The position numbers and the translations under genes were made by a program. The notes beneath the pieces were generated by a model. That model searched no databases and was not told the DNA's origin. It saw only the letters and a list, made by a program, of their open reading frames with translations. A stretch of DNA of 64,000 bases from Seriola aureovittata (lineage: Eukaryota > Chordata > Actinopteri > Carangiformes > Carangidae): the NCBI RefSeq assembly GCF_021018895.1, contig NC_079367.1, positions 31,734,619 through 31,798,618 of the forward strand, written 5' to 3'. Positions 1-10,629 of the stretch are shown here, piece after piece. How positions within the stretch are numbered: position 1 is the first letter of the stretch; every line of letters starts with the position of its first letter.

Positions 1-240
1 GACACTGTCAAAGCCTGGCTAAAAATATGAGCTTTACAACAAAACATGAACATTTTGTACCTCATCAGAGATTAAATGTGTTCTATTATTCTGTCATGTT
101 CTATTTTCTTCTCCTGCTCTTTGTTCTGTATTGTATTGTTGGATGCAGAGTTGTCTCAGTGGACAGTTGAACCATCGAGGTGAAGCTGTAAAACTGTCAT
201 CAGCTGCTGCACTGAAAACACTGTAAAACTGCACACGCTC

Positions 241-289
241 AGTGTGTGTGTGTGTGTGTGTGTTTGGAAATTCTCAGTATGTCTTTATT

Positions 290-342
<53 letters not shown>
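241..342. repeat. (GT)n microsatellite, two blocks
   Basis: Two GT runs (about 241-263 and 292-342) are separated by a short unique spacer. A third, AC-phase run lies at 471-494. Open frames reading through them are poly-Cys/Val artefacts. The rest of 1-1175 shows no gene-like signal apart from the tRNA-like fragment at 790-877. Confidence 0.95.
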
Positions 343-344
<2 letters not shown>

Positions 345-789
345 CTCAAATTAGTGGAAAGATGTAAAATTACAGAGATAACTTTTTATGGGAAGTCTGG
401 AATGATAGCGAGAGAGAGAAGAGTGATTCATAAGGGAAATACACAGACAGACATCGGAGGTGTCAAACACAAACACACACACACACACACACCCACATTC
501 CTGAACCTCAACATCCAGACCAACCTCACACACCTGGTTTAAACCACAAACACAATGAACAGATTACACTATTGTCCCTGATGTTTTCAGATCAGAACAA
601 TAAAGCTGGAGAATGAATCATGGTTAGAACCAAATCCATTGTTGACTGAAACCATTTAAGTAAAAAAATAGTTTACTTTGAATGCACCTTTCTTGTGAAA
701 AGCCACTTGTAAGACAGTTGTTATCCCACAGACTATAGTGGATTGTCTCAGGTGTGAGCCTGCAGTTTGCAGGTCCTCTGCTGTTAGTC

Positions 790-877
790 ATCTGTGGGAC
801 TCACAACTACAGCCTTTGAATCATTCTCCTCTGTTTAATGACAAGTCCAACGCACTGTACCATTGTACCGCACTGCC
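790..877 (-). pseudogene. tRNA-Arg(UCU)-like relic
   Basis: Read on the minus strand, this carries the landmarks of an intron-containing tRNA-Arg(UCU): an A-box-like segment with GTGCGTTGGACTT, then a short spacer, then TTCAAAGG and a degenerate T-arm. It is too diverged to fold properly. Several similar minus-strand pieces occur in the window (1176, 4136, 21071, 33361), so it belongs to a dispersed tRNA-derived family rather than being a functional tRNA gene. Confidence 0.5.
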
Positions 878-1175
878 TCACACCAGAGCAATCAGACAAG
901 ACTGAATGAAAACAAGAACCACTGTGCCCTGGTTTCCCTCCAGTCAAGGCCCTGGCTATGAACTTTGATCTTGTTCAAGTCCAGCCGATGACCTTTACTG
1001 CATCTCTCTCCTCTCAGCTGTCGTTTGTCAAATAAATGTTTTGACTGATCTCACCTTGGTTTTGTCGAAGAAACTTGGGAAGAATTCTCACCATCACTTT
1101 ACATATTAGTGACACAATTGTACTTGATGAAAGCTGCTGTTAATCTCTTCTCTTCACCTATAATTATTATCTTCA

Positions 1176-1258
1176 ACTCTGGTGGGACTCGAAGACACAA
1201 CCTTTGAATCACTTCCTCAGTGTTAAGTCCAATGCACTATCCATGGTGCCATGGAGTC
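1176..1258 (-). pseudogene. tRNA-Arg(UCU)-like relic
   Basis: This is the best of the tRNA-like copies. On the minus strand it has ATGGATAGTGCATTGGACTT (D-arm/anticodon stem), an intron-sized spacer, GATTCAAAGGTTGTG and a T-loop-like CGAGTCCCAC. The segment holding the UCU anticodon is deleted, so it cannot be a working tRNA. A tRNA-Arg(UCU) origin is inferred from recalled family sequence. Confidence 0.55.
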
Positions 1259-1302
1259 ATATGATAACCCAGGAGACATTAAAAATTATAAATAATAAAA
1301 TC

Positions 1303-1352
1303 TGAATCAGAAAAACTTTATTGATCCTTGCAGAGAAACTGCTTTTTTACAG
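1303..1352. repeat. LINE/SINE tail-like fragment
   Basis: The string AAAAACTTTATTGATCC resembles the conserved 3' tail shared by many fish LINEs and their partner SINEs. No body of an element is visible beside it. Confidence 0.3.
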
Positions 1353-2073
1353 CTGCTAAACATGCAGTTATGAGAGAGGAAGTAAATTAATAAAAGAGGA
1401 AAAACTACTTTTAATAATAATAATAATAATAACTAGAAAATTCCAGGGAAATTTTGAGTGCCACGGGGGCTACTGCCGGGATGAGTACATGATTTATTTC
1501 CAGTGTTCAAAAGTCACCCTGATCATATTCTGGTTTTGAGAAATGTCTTGATATAAAAGACTCTGATATAAAACAATGTCACATCCCTCCATCATGTATT
1601 ATGTGGGAAATATCTCATATTCTGTGTTGTTTTATTTAATAAAACAAGAGGCAACATGTCTACAAACTGGCATTTAAAGGGTTAAAATCCTGAAAACTAA
1701 TAAACATTTGGTAGGTTTGAGCAGAACTGAAGTGGTTTAAGAGATGTATGCAAAAAAAAGCAGAAAAAAATATTGATATATGATGATTTTATAGCATTTT
1801 CTTTGTGTGTCCTTCTTTGGACACGAGGAACCCCAGAGGGTACAAAATGTGTTACCAGTGTATAATAGACCTGTAACAGTAACTGACATTAGATTTTAAA
1901 AATATGTCAAAAAAGACACTTTCTTGCAGAAATCCATACCTTCAGCTGTAACACAGCCAAAATGATCAGCAAATCAAAAAAGAAAAGTGAAGAAAATGTC
2001 CAAAAAAGGACAGAGGGACCCCTGAGGGTTAATAAATCACATGAACCGCTATTTAAATTACCACTATTGTGTT

Positions 2074-2614
2074 TGTACTGTAGTGTATTATCCACTTCAT
2101 TTCTTTTTACTAAAACATTCTAAACTGTTGTATGTTCTTCTTTTATGTACGTTTTATTGATAAGTTCAAGAAAGCTGTCAACTAAGACTTTGTCAAGGGT
2201 TATTTTGAACTACTCAGTATAAGTCAAGTTTAAGGAAAGTGCATTAGGGGACAAATTTGCTTAACCATTTGTTTCCTGTTCTCTATGATATAAGGGACCC
2301 AGGATGTGGGGGTTTTGTGCTGACCTTAAAGGTCAAAAGTCCAGAGACCAGATACTCGTATATTAGATTTGATTTACCATTAGGGTGAAGACTTCTTCTC
2401 ATTGGAAGAAGTGTACATCCCAAAGATGGGATAAGACAGATAAAAAGGGGTTTGTGAGAAGGAAAAGGGGAGATCTCACACTGGCAGAGATGCTCCAGGA
2501 TTCTGCATTTTTTGCCACCGTTTCTTTCTTTCTCTAAATAAACTTCTTTTTGATTGCAAGTAAAGATGTGTCAGCGGTGATCACTTCTTCACATCAGCAC
2601 CTCAAGATACCACA
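2074..2614 (+). mobile_element. LTR-like segment inside copy A
   Basis: This stretch is absent from copies B and C. It has LTR-like layout: a TG-type start (2074 or 2126), a TATA-like GATAAAAAGG near 2440, CTCTAAATAAAC as a poly(A) signal near 2535, and an end at ACCACA. A clear target-site duplication was not found because the flanking element sequence is deleted. It may be a solo LTR of an old retroelement. Confidence 0.35.
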
Positions 2615-3414
2615 CTTCTTTTCAAAAACCGAAAACACTGTGACAGACACTGAAGCCAGAAGTTTCTACAGTCTCTATTTTATTCAGATATTCCTTAAAA
2701 TGAGTGCGTAAGCTCAGTGCGAAGACAGAGTGAGATTCTTTTGAAAAAAAAAAGACGATTACATCAGGTGTCAATGAGAGTGAGACAGGTATTGCTGCCG
2801 GACTCGGCACCCCCGTTTAAATTTTGTGCAGACCCTGCCTGTCAAAGTTACATTTTATGAATCCCAACAACTATGTCTACATTTTCAGATATAATTATTT
2901 GTCTCCTTTTTACGGTTTGGCTGCGAGCTCGAGTTAAAAATAAAAATAAAGGTTATTTTTTACTGCTTCACGCACTCTAGCCAACTGACGCTTTCACTCT
3001 AACTTTGAAGAAAAAGTGATTTGCACTCCTCCTTTGAGTGCTCACAGTTTGAAAAGTTTACATGTTATGTAAAAATAGTTCCTGTCTTTTTGAGAGTTTT
3101 CCTCTGTTTAATAGTTTGACTCACATTTCTACGTGCAGGTATGAGAGAGCTGGGTGACTCAGAAAAAAGGTGCAATTTTGTAGAAAAAAGGTCGGTCTCT
3201 AAAGAAAATTCCAATGCATTCCTAATACATTATTTATTCCCAGTTTTTGGGAATAATTTTGGGAAAAATTGGAATTTTAACACCAAAAGTCATAGCACCT
3301 CTTTCGGTATCAAGACGCACGTTTTGATGTATATATTTCCGGGTTTTCTCAAAGCTGCGGGACGAGTTACGCGCCAAAATTTGGCGGAAGAATAATAAAC
3401 CCGGAAGAGAATAT

Positions 3415-3466
3415 GCTCCGAGGCACTCCTCTCAGCTATTCTAGCTGTAGAGGAGTGCCTCGGAGC
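3415..3466. other. 52-nt near-perfect hairpin
   Basis: Perfect 18-bp outer arms (GCTCCGAGGCACTCCTCT and its complement) enclose an inner 6-bp stem CAGCTA/TAGCTG with a 3-nt loop and one bulged base. The same hairpin, with shorter outer arms, sits at the centre of the copy B palindrome (about 17071-17107). A 15-nt palindrome CGCCAAAATTTGGCG lies about 30 bp before it. Confidence 0.85.
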
Positions 3467-3737
3467 TGAGCACCCGTGGCACTAATAAATACAGGGTAAG
3501 TGAAAAGAAAAATGTACAAATGCAAATGTGCAAAAAGTAAGTTGTCTCCCCTCAGTTCAGCTTTTTCATTTGATAGGCATCCAGTTTGTGGGTTTGTGTG
3601 TGTGTGTGTCATGAACATATATATTCACTGCATGTATCCATGCATCTATGTGCGTGTGTTGTGTATGTTGTTAATGTTGTTTATCGGGCTGCTCTGAGGT
3701 TGGAATCACTGCGGTATACATCTGTCGCCTGAGCCAC

Positions 3738-3806
3738 GCACACACACACACACACACACACATACACACACACACACACACACACATACACACACACACA
3801 CACACA
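3738..3806. repeat. (CA)n microsatellite with TA interruptions
   Basis: CA array interrupted twice by CATACA. Between it and the tRNA-like fragments at 4136 there is only AT-rich unique sequence. Confidence 0.95.
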
Positions 3807-4135
3807 GCCTCTGTCTAACCACAGACTCTGCTAAATTGTTGGACTAATTATTATAAACGACAAACACTGGTCACTGAGGAAACAATCCTCCCACATCCCA
3901 TAATTATCCTGCGTGGGCTCGATATTAAATACTTGAGATGGTTGGGGTGCATTTGATTTCTGTTTGCCTGTGAAATCAATGGCTCCTTGTGTTTGTAGGA
4001 AGGCGTTAACTGAGAACAGAGTGACACATACTGCTGTTAAAACCCCAAAATAAAGTTCACGTTTTTCAGAATCTGCTGCAACACATTCAGCTAAAGTCCT
4101 CAGGCTTCAGCTGAATGTGTTGTACAGTTTGACTC

Positions 4136-4316
4136 TCACTGAGGGCTTCAACCCTCAACCTTTGAATTTCTTCTCACGTATGTCACACAGTGACAGTCAT
4201 TAAGCATGATACTGTAAAATGGAATTAAAGCAGCTGCTGGTGACTATATCTAATTCAAAAGTATCACATCTGAATCACTTCTTTAGTGTTTAACTAGATG
4301 TCTGTGAAACACCATT
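4136..4316 (-). pseudogene. tRNA-Arg(UCU)-like fragments
   Basis: Two decayed pieces. 4136-4190 keeps the T-arm side (GAGGGCTTCAACCCTCAACC followed by TTTGAAT), and 4268-4316 keeps GAATCACTTCTTTAGTGTTT and an ACTAGATGTC remnant. They match the other minus-strand tRNA-like copies only weakly. Confidence 0.3.
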
Positions 4317-4519
4317 TGAAAAATAACGTCCAGACGACATTAGTACATGTTAAAAGGTGATGTTTTACATCTTAAGACTCATTTGAACAGTTGATTGAGC
4401 TCATGACCCAAAATATTAGGCTATTGCAGTTAACATTGTCATGATGATGCCCTGTTTATCCCATTCAATTTCAATATCATATCAAGCAGATACATTATCT
4501 TGTTGTCGTTGTGTGTTTT

Positions 4520-4655
4520 TTGAGAATGATGGCAGTATGGTGGAGCAGTGGCCTCACAGCGAGAATGACCTGGATTCGAGCCCGGGGCCGGGGCCTGGGC
4601 CTGGGCCTTTCTGTGTGGAGTTTGGATGTTCTCCGTGTGCTTGCTTGGGTTCCAT
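4520..4655 (+). mobile_element. tRNA-related SINE-like repeat, truncated
   Basis: An A-box-like TGGTGGAGCAGTGGCCTCACA and a B-box-like GGATTCGAGCCC are followed by GGGCCTTTCTGTGTGGAGTTTG and ATGTTCTCC. This string is typical of a very abundant teleost dispersed repeat. A local (GGGCCT)n expansion sits between the boxes. The 3' part is truncated. Confidence 0.6.
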
Positions 4656-5339
4656 CCCTATAAGGTTAAGCTGTATAGCTAATGGATAGATTTTTCAATT
4701 ATCTCCCCCAACAGTGTTATAATGTAGTTATTATAAAAGAAATTTGAGCGAGTGAGTAAATTGAATGTGTGTGAATCAGTGAGGGAGAAGTTGTCTCCTC
4801 CAGCTGGAGGCACAGCACAGTGTCAGGGGCTAAACGTTAGCTAACTACTGCAAAAGTGTCTGAATATGGATCAGTGGCTTCTCAAACAAAGTCTGCCAGC
4901 TCCAGGTGCAGACCAAGAAAAGATATGTGAAGGTGGAGCAACTGAGACTAATGTTACACCGTCAAGTTCAATTGAAAAACATTAGGTGGCGAAGGCTCGG
5001 ACAGATTCGGCCTCCAACAAGCGTTGGAGATATCAGACGTCCGGTAGCTGTCACTGCAGTTTTTTCAAGAATGGGAGGGGGTCCCGAACCCCAACATAAA
5101 TTTTTGGGGAGTCACTGCTCGAAATGGCTTAGCACCACTGCACTAGACCACTATGGGTCACTAACACTAACATTCAGTGAATGTATGATGCTGTGTGTGA
5201 TCTTTGACACTGATGATGCTGTGATGTTCTGGTGTGTACTAAGCAGTGGAACACAATATTTAAACACTGGCCACTGCGCCAAAGAGACACATCTAGCTAA
5301 AACTACTAGACAGCGTCATCTACATGTTCAAGCTGTCCC

Positions 5340-5625
5340 CTGGAGTTTGCAGAAAGGAGAAAAAGAAGGAGACAGACAGAACAAAAGAAACAAGGGAAGA
5401 GAGAAGACAAGAGGAGAAGTGAAAGGAGAGAGTGGGTAGAGAAAAAGAAGAGAGGACACAAGGCACAAAAAGGACAAGAAGTGTGTTTTAAAGTTAAAGG
5501 AGCACTTGTTTGGAGTGATGGAGGGAGAGCGAACAGGAGGTGTGAAAGAGGAGGAGGGATGAAAGAGAGGAGGAAGAGGAAGAAGAGGAATCGGCTTCAG
5601 TGTCTCAAAGTCAACAAGTCCATGT
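5340..5625. repeat. Purine-rich tract
   Basis: The plus strand is strongly biased to A and G (AGGAGAAAAAGAAGGAG type runs) for nearly 300 bp. Long frames on either strand here (Lys/Arg/Glu-rich or Ser/Pro/Leu-rich) are composition artefacts. Confidence 0.7.
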
Positions 5626-5739
5626 TGAAAATCCTGCTTCATGTTTATTATTCTGACAAATTTTCTCTGAGTTCTCCACCCCTCATCCCTCCTTCTTCTC
5701 TTCTCAGTCCAGTTTCAAGCTTCAGCTCAGCGTTTTGAG

Positions 5740-6670
5740 TTTCTCATTAATCTTTGTTTCAAAGTAAAGTTTTCAGCTCACACTCAGCTGTGAGTCCAGC
5801 TTTGATTGGTTCTTTATTGCACAGCTCTGCTTCTTATTGGTCTCCATAATCCAAATATATTTTTTAAAAGAATCATCTTATTTTGAAAATTACTTTCAAT
5901 AGTAATGCATGAAGATAAAACACCTTGTTAAAGCCAGTGTGCCACAGAGCCTCTGTGAACATTAAAAGATCATGCTGGATTCTCATCTAAATGGTTTCAG
6001 TCATTCAAGACTAAAGACTATATAAAAATGTAAAAATGTGACTAAACATGCCATAAAAGAATAAATACATTTCTCAGAAATCACCTGGCAGCCAATCAGA
6101 CTTCCTTGGAGGAAGATGAATAAAATAGCAATAAAATAGAAACGTCAAGGAAGGTTACAAAGGTAACTACAGTTCTATGAATCCTGGATGACCAGAGCGT
6201 TCAGTCCCTCCTGAGAAGATTCCTGAGGAACAGACCCTCTGATGACACCAGGAGACACACCCTCCCTCAGGTTTTCCAGGGTCACCTGTTGGTGTCAAAT
6301 ACTCAACTGGCTCGAGACTTAAGACCCAGAGTTTAAAGCACTGGACGAAAGTGACAAACAAAGTAGCTGAGTCCTCCAGATTTGGTCAAAAGCTGGTCAC
6401 GTCGCTATGATGTTAAAGTAGGCGGAGCCAGAAAAATCTAAATAAATTAACAAATTTGTTCCTTTAAAAAACAAACGAAGTACAAAGCTTGTTGTGTAGC
6501 TAACATGACCTTGAGTCAATACACACACACACACTGAATTAATAAAGAGTTGACTTAACCTAGTTCTGTTGAGTCCTTTTTAAACTTTGATGTGTGTTTG
6601 CTCTCAAAAAAGGAATGTTATTAGTAATCAATATCAATATCAATGCTCAGAAGGATTTAGCTGTCATCCC
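5740..6670. other. No gene seen
   Basis: AT-rich unique sequence without convincing coding signal. 6160-6330 may be a decayed dispersed repeat, but I cannot name the family. Confidence 0.4.
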
Positions 6671-6678
6671 CCTGCCAC

Positions 6679-6690
6679 AACACACACACA

Positions 6691-6735
<45 letters not shown>

Positions 6736-6840
6736 TTTATAATTCCATTACTGTTTTTCTTAGTCAGTAATCGAAGGGCCTTATTGGCTGATGCCCAGAG
6801 ATGCTATCCCCAGCGAGCCCTCAGCCTTCAGGCATGCACC

Positions 6841-6904
<64 letters not shown>

Positions 6905-6913
6905 CACACACAT
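6679..6913. repeat. Two (CA)n microsatellites
   Basis: CA arrays at about 6679-6731 and 6841-6912 flank roughly 110 bp of unique DNA. Confidence 0.95.
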
Positions 6914-7224
6914 GATCATCAGATGGTGTGTGTGATTAGTGACTGAATCTCTGGATTTCAGCAGATTTTCACTCATCCTGTTTTGTCTCACCTGTCAAAA
7001 AATTAGATTTCCTCTCAGATTTTTCAGAATAAAAGTTTTAAATTAAAGGACAAGACTTATTATTTTATTTTTTCAAACTGTCACTAAATCCCATATGCAG
7101 ACTCAAACAAAAACTGTGTTAGTGTTAAGTCCATCTCTCAACACATCATTTTCCCTTTTTTAAAAAGTATCATTAATTTCCTCAAACATCTGCACACTGC
7201 AGTTTTTACAGGAGGAAACAGAGC

Positions 7225-7285
7225 ATTTGTTGGGGATTATTTTCAGTGGCGGATTAATCCACATTTAGTTCTCTAGTGAGTATTT
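7225..7285 (+). repeat. Dispersed repeat fragment
   Basis: The string GATTATTTTCAGTGGCGGAT followed by TAATCCACATTTRGT is shared with 52596-52650, which reads GACTATTTTCAGTGACGGAA and then TAATCCACATTTGGTGCT. Two copies in one window point to a dispersed family; no terminus was recognised. The remainder of 6920-8550 shows no gene. Confidence 0.55.
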
Positions 7286-8549
7286 GTGGCAGCTGGACGG
7301 TCAGCAGTCCTCTGTCCCTCTTTCTGACATTCCACATTTCTTTTGTTGGAAGTTTGTTTTTAGAAGACATGTTTGAAAGATGAGACACAAGGAAAATGAC
7401 ACAGACAGAGCAAACAGGACAAGAGGATCAGATTCATGTTGTCTCCCTTTAAGACATTAGTGTCAGCTCTCTGTTTGACCTGACACTTTAAACTAGATAA
7501 AATGTCATAGCATATGTTTGATCCAACTCACAATGAAACTAATGGCTTTCTGGGCAGCCCAGCTTATTCTGAAAACAAGACTATATGACATGCTAGGGTA
7601 AGATAAAGTGATGCTACTGAAAAACCAAGAAACAGGCTGTTTTAGGTGGTTCAGAGGGTTAAACTACATAATGAAAGATGTTGTCCTCTTCCACGGTTTG
7701 AACCAGATGACTGAACAACCTCAGTCCAGATGACATCAGTTTAGCTCAGTGCAGTGTGTTAAACTGGTTTGACTAGCTAATGCCCCCTACAGGCTGCAAT
7801 GTCCATCACTGTTCCAAAAGTGACTTCACAGAACAAGCCATGATTTAACTGTTTGTTTGAGTCTTAGAAAAACTTAGTAAGATCAGAAAGGTTCATCCTC
7901 TGGGAAGCAGGAGTGACATCAGTTAATACAAACAGTGCATTCAGTTTTGACATTTCTTGAGTTCAAGTGGACATTTTGTTGTGTAAAGTAAGTCAACAAA
8001 TGAGCAGAATCACCTGGAGAGCTTGATGATCTGACTGTAAGGTGTTTGTTCCTCTGTGGTCGAAACAGAGTGACTTCCCATTTTCATCACCCAGGATCAC
8101 ATAATTATGATTTAACTGTGATGGAGATGATGGGAACAGTAACATAGACAGAGAGAGGACCCCACTAAAACGCAGGCTCAAACATGCACATGCACACATT
8201 CATTTACACATAATATTCCAAATAAAGGTCTGTGATCATTCAGAGAGCAGGTTGAAGATGTTGGCTTTTATTTTGAAATGTGTCGAGTCTCTTTTCTTGT
8301 GTAGATGATTATTGCTGATTGGTGCTTTCCTGATTATGTCTGTCTTTTATTCATTTTTTTTTTTATTTCATCTGTATTTATATTAAACAGATTCATGTTT
8401 ATATATTTTCGTCTTCATTTGAAGGGAGTACTACTCTTGACCTTTACCACATCTGTTTCAACTCTGATTTCTGTTCTCATGTTGTTTATACAGATGTGAA
8501 ATAAAAAAAAGAGCGGAGAGAAATGCAGAAGTGGATTAGTGACAAATGA

Positions 8550-8552
<3 letters not shown>

Positions 8553-8584
<32 letters not shown>

Positions 8585-8634
8585 CGTGTGTGTGTGTGCG
8601 TGCGTGCGTGCGCGCGCGTGTGTGTGTGTGTGTG
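8553..8634. repeat. (TG)n/(CG)n microsatellite
   Basis: TG array with CGTGCGTG and CGCGCGCG interruptions, of the alternating purine-pyrimidine kind that can adopt Z-DNA. Confidence 0.9.
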
Positions 8635-9200
8635 TACCTCGGAGCCAGTCGGGAGAGGAGACATGAACGTCCAGCAGCCAGTAAGTCGCTGCAGACCCCG
8701 CTGATCTAAACTCCTGCCTCCCCCTCTATGTGTCGTTCTCCGTTGTTGTTCCTGCTCTTTAACCGGTCGCTCCGGACGCATTGGACCAAACACTTCCCAA
8801 ACTTTCAAAGGCTTTCCTCTGTCGCACAAACTGACACACTCACAGACGCTCAAACATGCACCGTATTTTCACAAACTTTGACATTCAGTCCTCCGTTTCC
8901 TCCACTAACCTACTTGGAAGTTTTAAGCACCAAAAGCAAAAAAAAAAGAATCCATCCAACATCCGTTCTGAAATATTTTCATGTAATCTCTGCATCCGCT
9001 GAGAGCGAAAAAAGTTCAGGAGAAGAAAAGTCAAAGTTCTAGTCTGACAGTTTAACGCGTTGAGAGTCAATCTCCCGGTGAAAGATGAGATTTGGTGGTT
9101 TGGAGATGAACTCCAGGCGGCGGAGAGTCGGCTTGACCCACTCTGCTGCTGCCGTGGAGGGAGGGAGGGTGAGGGAGAGAGAGAAGGGAGGTCCGAAAAC
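8635..9200. promoter_or_regulatory. CpG-richer patch, possible promoter or 5' exon
   Basis: CpG dinucleotides are clearly more frequent here than in neighbouring AT-rich DNA (for example AACCGGTCGCTCCGGACGCA near 8761, TTTAACGCGTTGAG near 9050, GGCGGCGGAGAG near 9117). No TATA box, convincing coding frame or splice pattern links it to a named gene. Frames on both strands stop soon. It could be the promoter or first exon of a gene lying outside the window. Confidence 0.3.
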
Positions 9201-9210
9201 CATCAGAGGG

Positions 9211-9211
<1 letters not shown>

Positions 9212-9250
<39 letters not shown>
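9212..9250. repeat. (GA)n microsatellite
   Basis: Uninterrupted GA dinucleotide run after GAGGGAGC. From here to about 10200 the sequence is AT-rich with no gene seen. Confidence 0.95.
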
Positions 9251-9252
<2 letters not shown>

Positions 9253-10227
9253 GTTTACAGGAGAACCAAACACTCTCCAAGAAACAGTTTCACTCTGGAC
9301 TGGATTTTAAAATCCAGGAGCTGGACCCAGAAATGTTATGAAAATCTTCTTATGTTGTATTGTGTGTCAGAAGTCAGCAGTTTAGTTTAGTTATTCTTAT
9401 TTATAGAAAACAGAAACACAAGTATGTGGACACTCATATGTAGCTGCTAAATTATTTCATTGTTAATTATGATTATTATTATTTTTAATTACACCTGTGT
9501 TCAGTGACGTGTCCCAGTGAGCAGGTGAGCCAACACTGCCAGAGCCCTGGAAATGACGGAGGGAAGCCATCATTAATGATATACACCTGAGCTTTTCCTG
9601 CTATGAAATGTAAAATACCTGTCAACAAATCTGTACACTCTCCTCTTTACACATGAACACAGAGAACTGATATTTAATAGGGTCTGTAATTAAAGTAATA
9701 ATCATGATTATAATTTAAAACAGAAAACACAAATTTTTCCCAACTATTTGCACAGCTACACAATAGCAAAGCAATTATAAAATGACAATGGGGGGGGGTC
9801 AACTTTTTGTCCAGGCGAAAGGGAATCCTGTGCAGTGCTTCAGTGAGCTCAAGTGTTATAGTCTTTCCAGTATCCTGCTTGTTTAACCAAAGCCAAATAA
9901 ATGTAGAAAGTACAATATTGTAGTGAAGTGGAAGTAGCATAGAGTGCATTGAAGGCATATATTATTATTCTGCATACTTATTATGTGCCTGCAATGCAAT
10001 AACATGCAATGCAATTAGTAATTGCAGCATTCACACTAATAATGCTATATGTCATTCAAATTCAAATTTATCTTTATCTTTATTTAGCATTCACACTATT
10101 CAAATCTTAATCAAAATATTATTAAAATCTTTATTAAATATAAATTGTTCCCACTGTCATCACTGTTATACAACACCTCAGCCAAAGGAAGTGGACTAAT
10201 TATTTTTTATTGTTTATTTATTATCAA

Positions 10228-10330
10228 CTGTTATTATTATTATTATTATTATTATTGTTGTTGTTGTTGTTGTTGTTGTTGTTTTGTTGGTGTTGTTATT
10301 ATTATTATTACTATTATTATTATTATTATC
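10228..10330. repeat. (TTA)n(TTG)n(TTA)n compound microsatellite
   Basis: A TTA run passes into TTG repeats and back into TTA repeats. The reading frame through it (poly-Tyr, poly-Cys, poly-Ile) is not a gene. Confidence 0.95.
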
Positions 10331-10421
10331 AACAATGAGCTAGTGGAAACATGAATTTCCAGTTTTTTAATTATCACAGTTGTGGTTTTAACGTTTTTTC
10401 TGATCATTTTTGAGTTTATAA

Positions 10422-10422
10422 T

Positions 10423-10481
<59 letters not shown>
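10422..10481. repeat. (GATA)n microsatellite
   Basis: About 15 GATA units. The complementary (TATC) type run follows at 10590-10627, after a LINE fragment, so the tetranucleotide arrays face each other. Confidence 0.95.
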
Positions 10482-10482
<1 letters not shown>

Positions 10483-10528
10483 CTTTCTTTATCCCCTAGG
10501 GATGCCATCTACTGGAAGGGGTAGTGCC

Positions 10529-10590
10529 GACTCTTTTTCCTTAGGAAGCTGAGGTCCTTTGGCGTCTGCAGTGAAATACTGCACATGTTT
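10529..10590 (+). pseudogene. LINE reverse-transcriptase C-terminal fragment
   Basis: The plus frame starting at about 10531 reads LFFLRKLRSFGVCSEILHMF. This matches the pattern of the conserved segment downstream of the reverse transcriptase in fish LINEs (LYFLRKLRSF-V-C type). It is only about 20 codons long and wedged between inverted tetranucleotide arrays. The family (L2-like or relative) is inferred. Confidence 0.55.
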
Positions 10591-10629
10591 CTATCTATCT
10601 ATTTATCTATCTATCGATAGATAGATGTA

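Larger units (their letters stand above)
1433..3485. mobile_element. Unclassified hairpin-bearing element, copy A
   Basis: One of three copies (A, B, C) of the same repeat in the window. It begins at CTAGAAAATTCCAGGG directly after an (AAT)n run, and shares AGTGCCACGGGGGCT, the RGGGACCCCTGAGGGTTAA block and the 'CTCTAGCCAACTGACGC' block with the arms of copy B. Its inner end carries a strong hairpin (3415-3466) followed by CCCGTGGCACT, an inverted echo of the AGTGCCACGGG near the outer end. Compared with copy B about 390 bp is missing and an LTR-like segment (about 2074-2614) stands in its place. No transposase is seen. The outer CTAG|T junction could fit a Helitron-type 3' terminus, but this is only inference. 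Confidence 0.7.

Noticed and set aside
4866..5130. Frame starting MDQWLLKQSLPAPG and later KRWRYQTSGSC that might be a hAT/ZBED-type N-terminus
   Set aside because: The resemblance is vague, a stop interrupts it and no zinc-finger or transposase domain follows.
6167..6361. Possible dispersed repeat with AACTACAGTTCTATGAATCC and a 64-codon frame
   Set aside because: The wording seems familiar from fish genomes but I could not assign ends, class or a second copy in the window.
8885..8982. Minus-strand ATG followed by a hydrophobic run (MKIFQNGCWMDSFFF) that looks like a signal-peptide exon
   Set aside because: Counting the ten-T run puts the frame into GCTTTTGGTGCTTAA, a stop, with no donor before it.
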